A DNA stretch of 8,323 nt from Actinomycetes bacterium (GTDB lineage Bacteria > Actinomycetota > Actinomycetes > Actinomycetales > Cellulomonadaceae), in the NCBI GenBank assembly GCA_023401045.1, contig JAEXEM010000435.1:1-8323 (forward strand), given 5' to 3'. Under the pieces are notes generated by a model. The model made no database searches. It saw nothing but the letters and a program-made list of their open reading frames with translations, and was not told the DNA's origin. Numbering within the stretch: position 1 is the first letter of the stretch; every line of letters starts with the position of its first letter. Made by a program: the position numbers and the translations under genes. Below are positions 6,346-8,323 of the stretch, piece after piece.

Positions 6346-7310
6346 TGACCACCACGCGGACGACCGGGGGGACCGGTCGCCGCGAGGTCGTCGAGGACCC
6401 GTACGGTCTCGAGGCCAGGCGCCGCGCCCTCACGGCGCGGCGCCTGCGCCGAGGCTGGGTCGCACTCGGCCTCGTGGTGCCCGCGGCGGTGGCGTACGCA
6501 GCGTTCGTGCTGCGCCCCCTCGCCCTCACGGTCCAGTACTCGTTCTACGACTGGAACGGCGTCACGGAGTCGACCTTCGTCGGGCTCGACAACTACACGC
6601 GGCTGCTCGGCAGCACCGAGCGGCTCGCCTCGATCGCCAACGCGCTCGAGCTCATCATCTACTTCAGCTTCGTGCCGGTGGTCCTCGGCCTGCTCGTGGC
6701 GGCGACGATCCGCAAGTTCGCGACCAGCCGGCTCGCCCTCGCCTCGCGCACGGTGCTGTTCCTGCCGCAGGTCATCCCGCTCGTCGCGGCGGGCATCATG
6801 TGGACCTGGCTGCTGGCCAGCGACGGCCTCGTCAACGAGCTCCTGCGGGCGGTCGGCCTCGGCTCGGTCACCAAGGCGTGGCTGGGCGACACCGGGTCCG
6901 CGCTGCCGGCGGTCGGCGTCATCGGCGCCTGGGTCGCGCTCGGCCTGTGCATGCTCCTGCTGCTCGCCGGCATGACGAAGATCGACCCCGCCCTCTACGA
7001 GGCGGCCCGCATCGACGGTGCCGGCGCGGTCCGCGAGTTCTTCGCCATCACGCTGCCGAGCGTGCGCCAGGAGATCGGCGTGTGCGTCACCGTCACCGTC
7101 ATCTCCGCCCTCGCGGCGTTCGACATCGTCTACATCTCCACCCAGGGCGGCCCGGCGAACTCCACGCTCGTGCCCGGCCTGGAGATCTACCGCCTCGGGT
7201 TCTTCAGCCGCGAGGTCGGCCAGGCGTCCGCGCTCGCCGTCGTCTTCATGGCGCTCGTGCTCGCGATCGTCCTGCCCATCCAGCGACTCACCCGGGAGGA
7301 GGACCGATGA
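6345..7310 (+). CDS. ABC sugar transporter permease 1 (MalF type)
   Basis: Inner-membrane half of a carbohydrate uptake channel, 321 residues. A hydrophilic, arginine-rich N-terminus (1-37) precedes the first membrane segment (about 38-60, ending in the family-typical LRPLALTVQYSFYDW), and several further hydrophobic stretches follow. The cytoplasmic EAA loop EAARIDGAG at residues 219-227, followed by FFAITLPSV, is the docking site for the ATPase. The late QGGPANST segment is characteristic of MalF/UgpA-like proteins. The start ATG overlaps the binding-protein stop by one base. Only a weak ribosome site is visible (AGCAGGA at 6327-6333), which fits translational coupling. Its end contains the strong ribosome site for permease 2. 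Family assignment is firm; the sugar is unknown. Confidence 0.93.
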   Translation: MTTTRTTGGTGRREVVEDPYGLEARRRALTARRLRRGWVALGLVVPAAVAYAAFVLRPLALTVQYSFYDWNGVTESTFVGLDNYTRLLGSTERLASIANALELIIYFSFVPVVLGLLVAATIRKFATSRLALASRTVLFLPQVIPLVAAGIMWTWLLASDGLVNELLRAVGLGSVTKAWLGDTGSALPAVGVIGAWVALGLCMLLLLAGMTKIDPALYEAARIDGAGAVREFFAITLPSVRQEIGVCVTVTVISALAAFDIVYISTQGGPANSTLVPGLEIYRLGFFSREVGQASALAVVFMALVLAIVLPIQRLTREEDR

Positions 7311-8131
7311 TCGTCTCGCGCCGCGAGCGCCTGCTCGGCCACGGTCTGCTCGTCCTGCTCATGGCCGTGACGATCGTGCCGTTCGTCAGCCTGTTCATCA
7401 CCGCCCTCCACAAGCCCGGCACCTACCCGTCGGGGCTGGCGTGGCCGGAGACGCCGTACTGGTCGAACTTCGTCGACGCGTTCACCGCCGCGAAGATGAC
7501 CCAGCTGCTGTGGTCGAGCTTCGTCATCGAGGTCGGCGTCGTGCCCGTCTCGCTGCTCATCGCGACGCTCGCCGGGTTCTCGCTGGGCCACCTGCGCCCG
7601 CCGGGGCACCGGATGATCTTCCTCGGCTTCGTCCTCGGGCTCACGCTGCCGTTCCAGGCCGTCATCGTCCCGCTCTACTACCAGATGCGTGACCTCGGCC
7701 TGCTCAACACCCGGTGGGCGATCATCCTGCCGCTCATCGGGCTCTACATGCCGTTCGCGGTCATGTGGATGCGGGCGCACTTCGTCAACATGCCCGAGGA
7801 CCTCTCGGAGGCGGCGCGCATCGACGGCGCCGGCACCGCGTCGCTGTTCTGGCGCATCCACGTGCCGCTGTCGGTGCCCGCGCTGTCCTCGCTCGGGATC
7901 CTCATGTTCCTGTGGACGTGGAACCAGTTCCTCCTCGCCGTCGTCCTCGTCGACGACCCTGCGAAGCGGACGATGGCCGGTGCGCTCGGCGCGTTCCAGG
8001 GGCAGTGGGGCACGGACGTCCCGCTGCTGTGCGCCGGGTCGCTGCTCATCCTCACGCCCACGCTCATCGTCTTCCTCGCCTTCCAGCGCAAGTTCGTCTC
8101 GGCGCTCATGCAGGGAGCGCTCAAGGGATGA
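7307..8131 (+). CDS. ABC sugar transporter permease 2 (MalG type)
   Basis: Second membrane half of the carbohydrate importer, 274 residues, typical for MalG-like proteins. About six membrane segments are visible, near residues 12-34, 69-92, 103-123, 136-157, 193-215 and 240-260. The EAA loop EAARIDGAG is at 168-176, followed by FWRIHVPLSVPAL, and the protein ends in the family-typical ALKG tail. The N-terminal region has the usual pattern of a short basic start, a first membrane helix and a periplasmic loop with TALHKPGTY. ATG 7307 overlaps the permease 1 stop by four bases (ATGA) and is preceded by GGAGGAGG at 7295-7302, which fixes the start although the frame is open far upstream. It in turn overlaps the next gene by four bases. 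No ATPase gene follows, so the energising subunit must be encoded elsewhere. Confidence 0.94.
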   Translation: MIVSRRERLLGHGLLVLLMAVTIVPFVSLFITALHKPGTYPSGLAWPETPYWSNFVDAFTAAKMTQLLWSSFVIEVGVVPVSLLIATLAGFSLGHLRPPGHRMIFLGFVLGLTLPFQAVIVPLYYQMRDLGLLNTRWAIILPLIGLYMPFAVMWMRAHFVNMPEDLSEAARIDGAGTASLFWRIHVPLSVPALSSLGILMFLWTWNQFLLAVVLVDDPAKRTMAGALGAFQGQWGTDVPLLCAGSLLILTPTLIVFLAFQRKFVSALMQGALKG

Positions 8132-8323
8132 CGACGAGCCCGCCGGCGCTCCGGCCACCGTTCGACCCGGCCTTCGCCGCGGCGCTCGCCGAGCGCCCGT
8201 CGGACGTCGTCACGACGCTCGCCCCGGAGGAGATCCCGGCGCTGCGGGCCCGCGCGACCCCGCCGGACCTCGACGAGGTCGCCGCGGCCGCGGGGCGCAC
8301 GCTCACCTGGCACGCGGCACCGG
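8128..8323 (+). CDS. Probable alpha/beta-hydrolase (esterase-like), 3'-truncated by window end
   Basis: Only the first 65 codons are present. The start ATG overlaps the permease 2 stop by four bases (ATGA), with AGGGAG at 8112-8117 and AAGGG directly before the start as ribosome-site candidates. It is therefore almost certainly a real gene of the same operon. The visible part reads PPFDPAFAAALAERP, then VVTTLAPEEIPALRARATPP, then TLTWHAAP. This resembles, from memory, the N-terminal cap of hormone-sensitive-lipase-like alpha/beta-hydrolases, where an FDPE-type start is followed by a TPE-x-IPA-x-R segment before the core strands. The HGG oxyanion motif and the GxSxG serine would lie beyond the window, so catalysis cannot be confirmed. 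If right, it would be a cytoplasmic esterase possibly removing acyl groups from the imported sugar. The family call is moderate; the existence of the gene is strong. Confidence 0.6.
   Translation, partial: MTTSPPALRPPFDPAFAAALAERPSDVVTTLAPEEIPALRARATPPDLDEVAAAAGRTLTWHAAP

Noticed and set aside
6173..7306. Upstream extension of permease 2 to a 652-residue protein
   Set aside because: The extra part is out-of-frame translation of permease 1 and the binding-protein end; ATG 7307 has a strong ribosome site and the family start pattern.
7187..8158. Minus-strand 323-residue open frame
   Set aside because: Antisense shadow of permease 2; charged, repetitive composition and no motif.

Overview
The window comes from a very GC-rich genome. 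Nearly every reading frame stays open on both strands, third codon positions are mostly G or C, and GTG starts occur. Together with the gene set (NERD-helicase, LacI regulator, sugar ABC transporter with no ATPase gene beside it) this suggests an actinobacterium, possibly of the Cellulomonas/Cellulosimicrobium type. That taxonomic guess is inference.

Layout, left to right. (1) 21-2057, plus strand: a NERD-domain superfamily 1 helicase, possibly missing its first codons at the window edge. (2) 2058-2152: a short gap with two strong GC-rich stem-loops. (3) 2153-3631, plus strand: a GH13 sucrose phosphorylase, whose catalytic and sugar-binding residues fall at the same residue numbers as I recall for the Bifidobacterium enzyme. 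(4) 3656-4708, minus strand: a LacI-family repressor, convergent with the phosphorylase gene. (5) 4709-4968: a divergent regulatory region with two sets of direct repeats, a TTGACA promoter and an 18-bp LacI-type palindrome placed at the predicted transcription start. (6) 4969-8131, plus strand: a solute-binding lipoprotein and two MalF/MalG-type permeases, overlapping by 1 and 4 bases. (7) 8128 to the window end: the beginning of a gene that overlaps the second permease by 4 bases and resembles the N-terminus of alpha/beta-hydrolase (esterase-like) proteins.

Working model. The LacI protein represses the transporter operon until a sugar or its breakdown product binds it. The lipoprotein captures the sugar outside the cell, the permease pair imports it using an ATPase encoded elsewhere (in actinobacteria often MsiK), and cytoplasmic enzymes then act on it. 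Sucrose phosphorylase would convert imported sucrose plus phosphate to glucose 1-phosphate and fructose. However, the phosphorylase gene is outside the transporter operon and I see no matching operator in front of it, so sucrose as the transported sugar is only a hypothesis. The downstream hydrolase-like gene hints at an acylated or otherwise decorated substrate, also unproven.

The genes belong to known families and I see no clear sign of a new kind of system. The least explained parts are the paired hairpins before the phosphorylase gene and the repeats in the divergent intergenic region. I saw no tRNA, rRNA, CRISPR array or insertion sequence.
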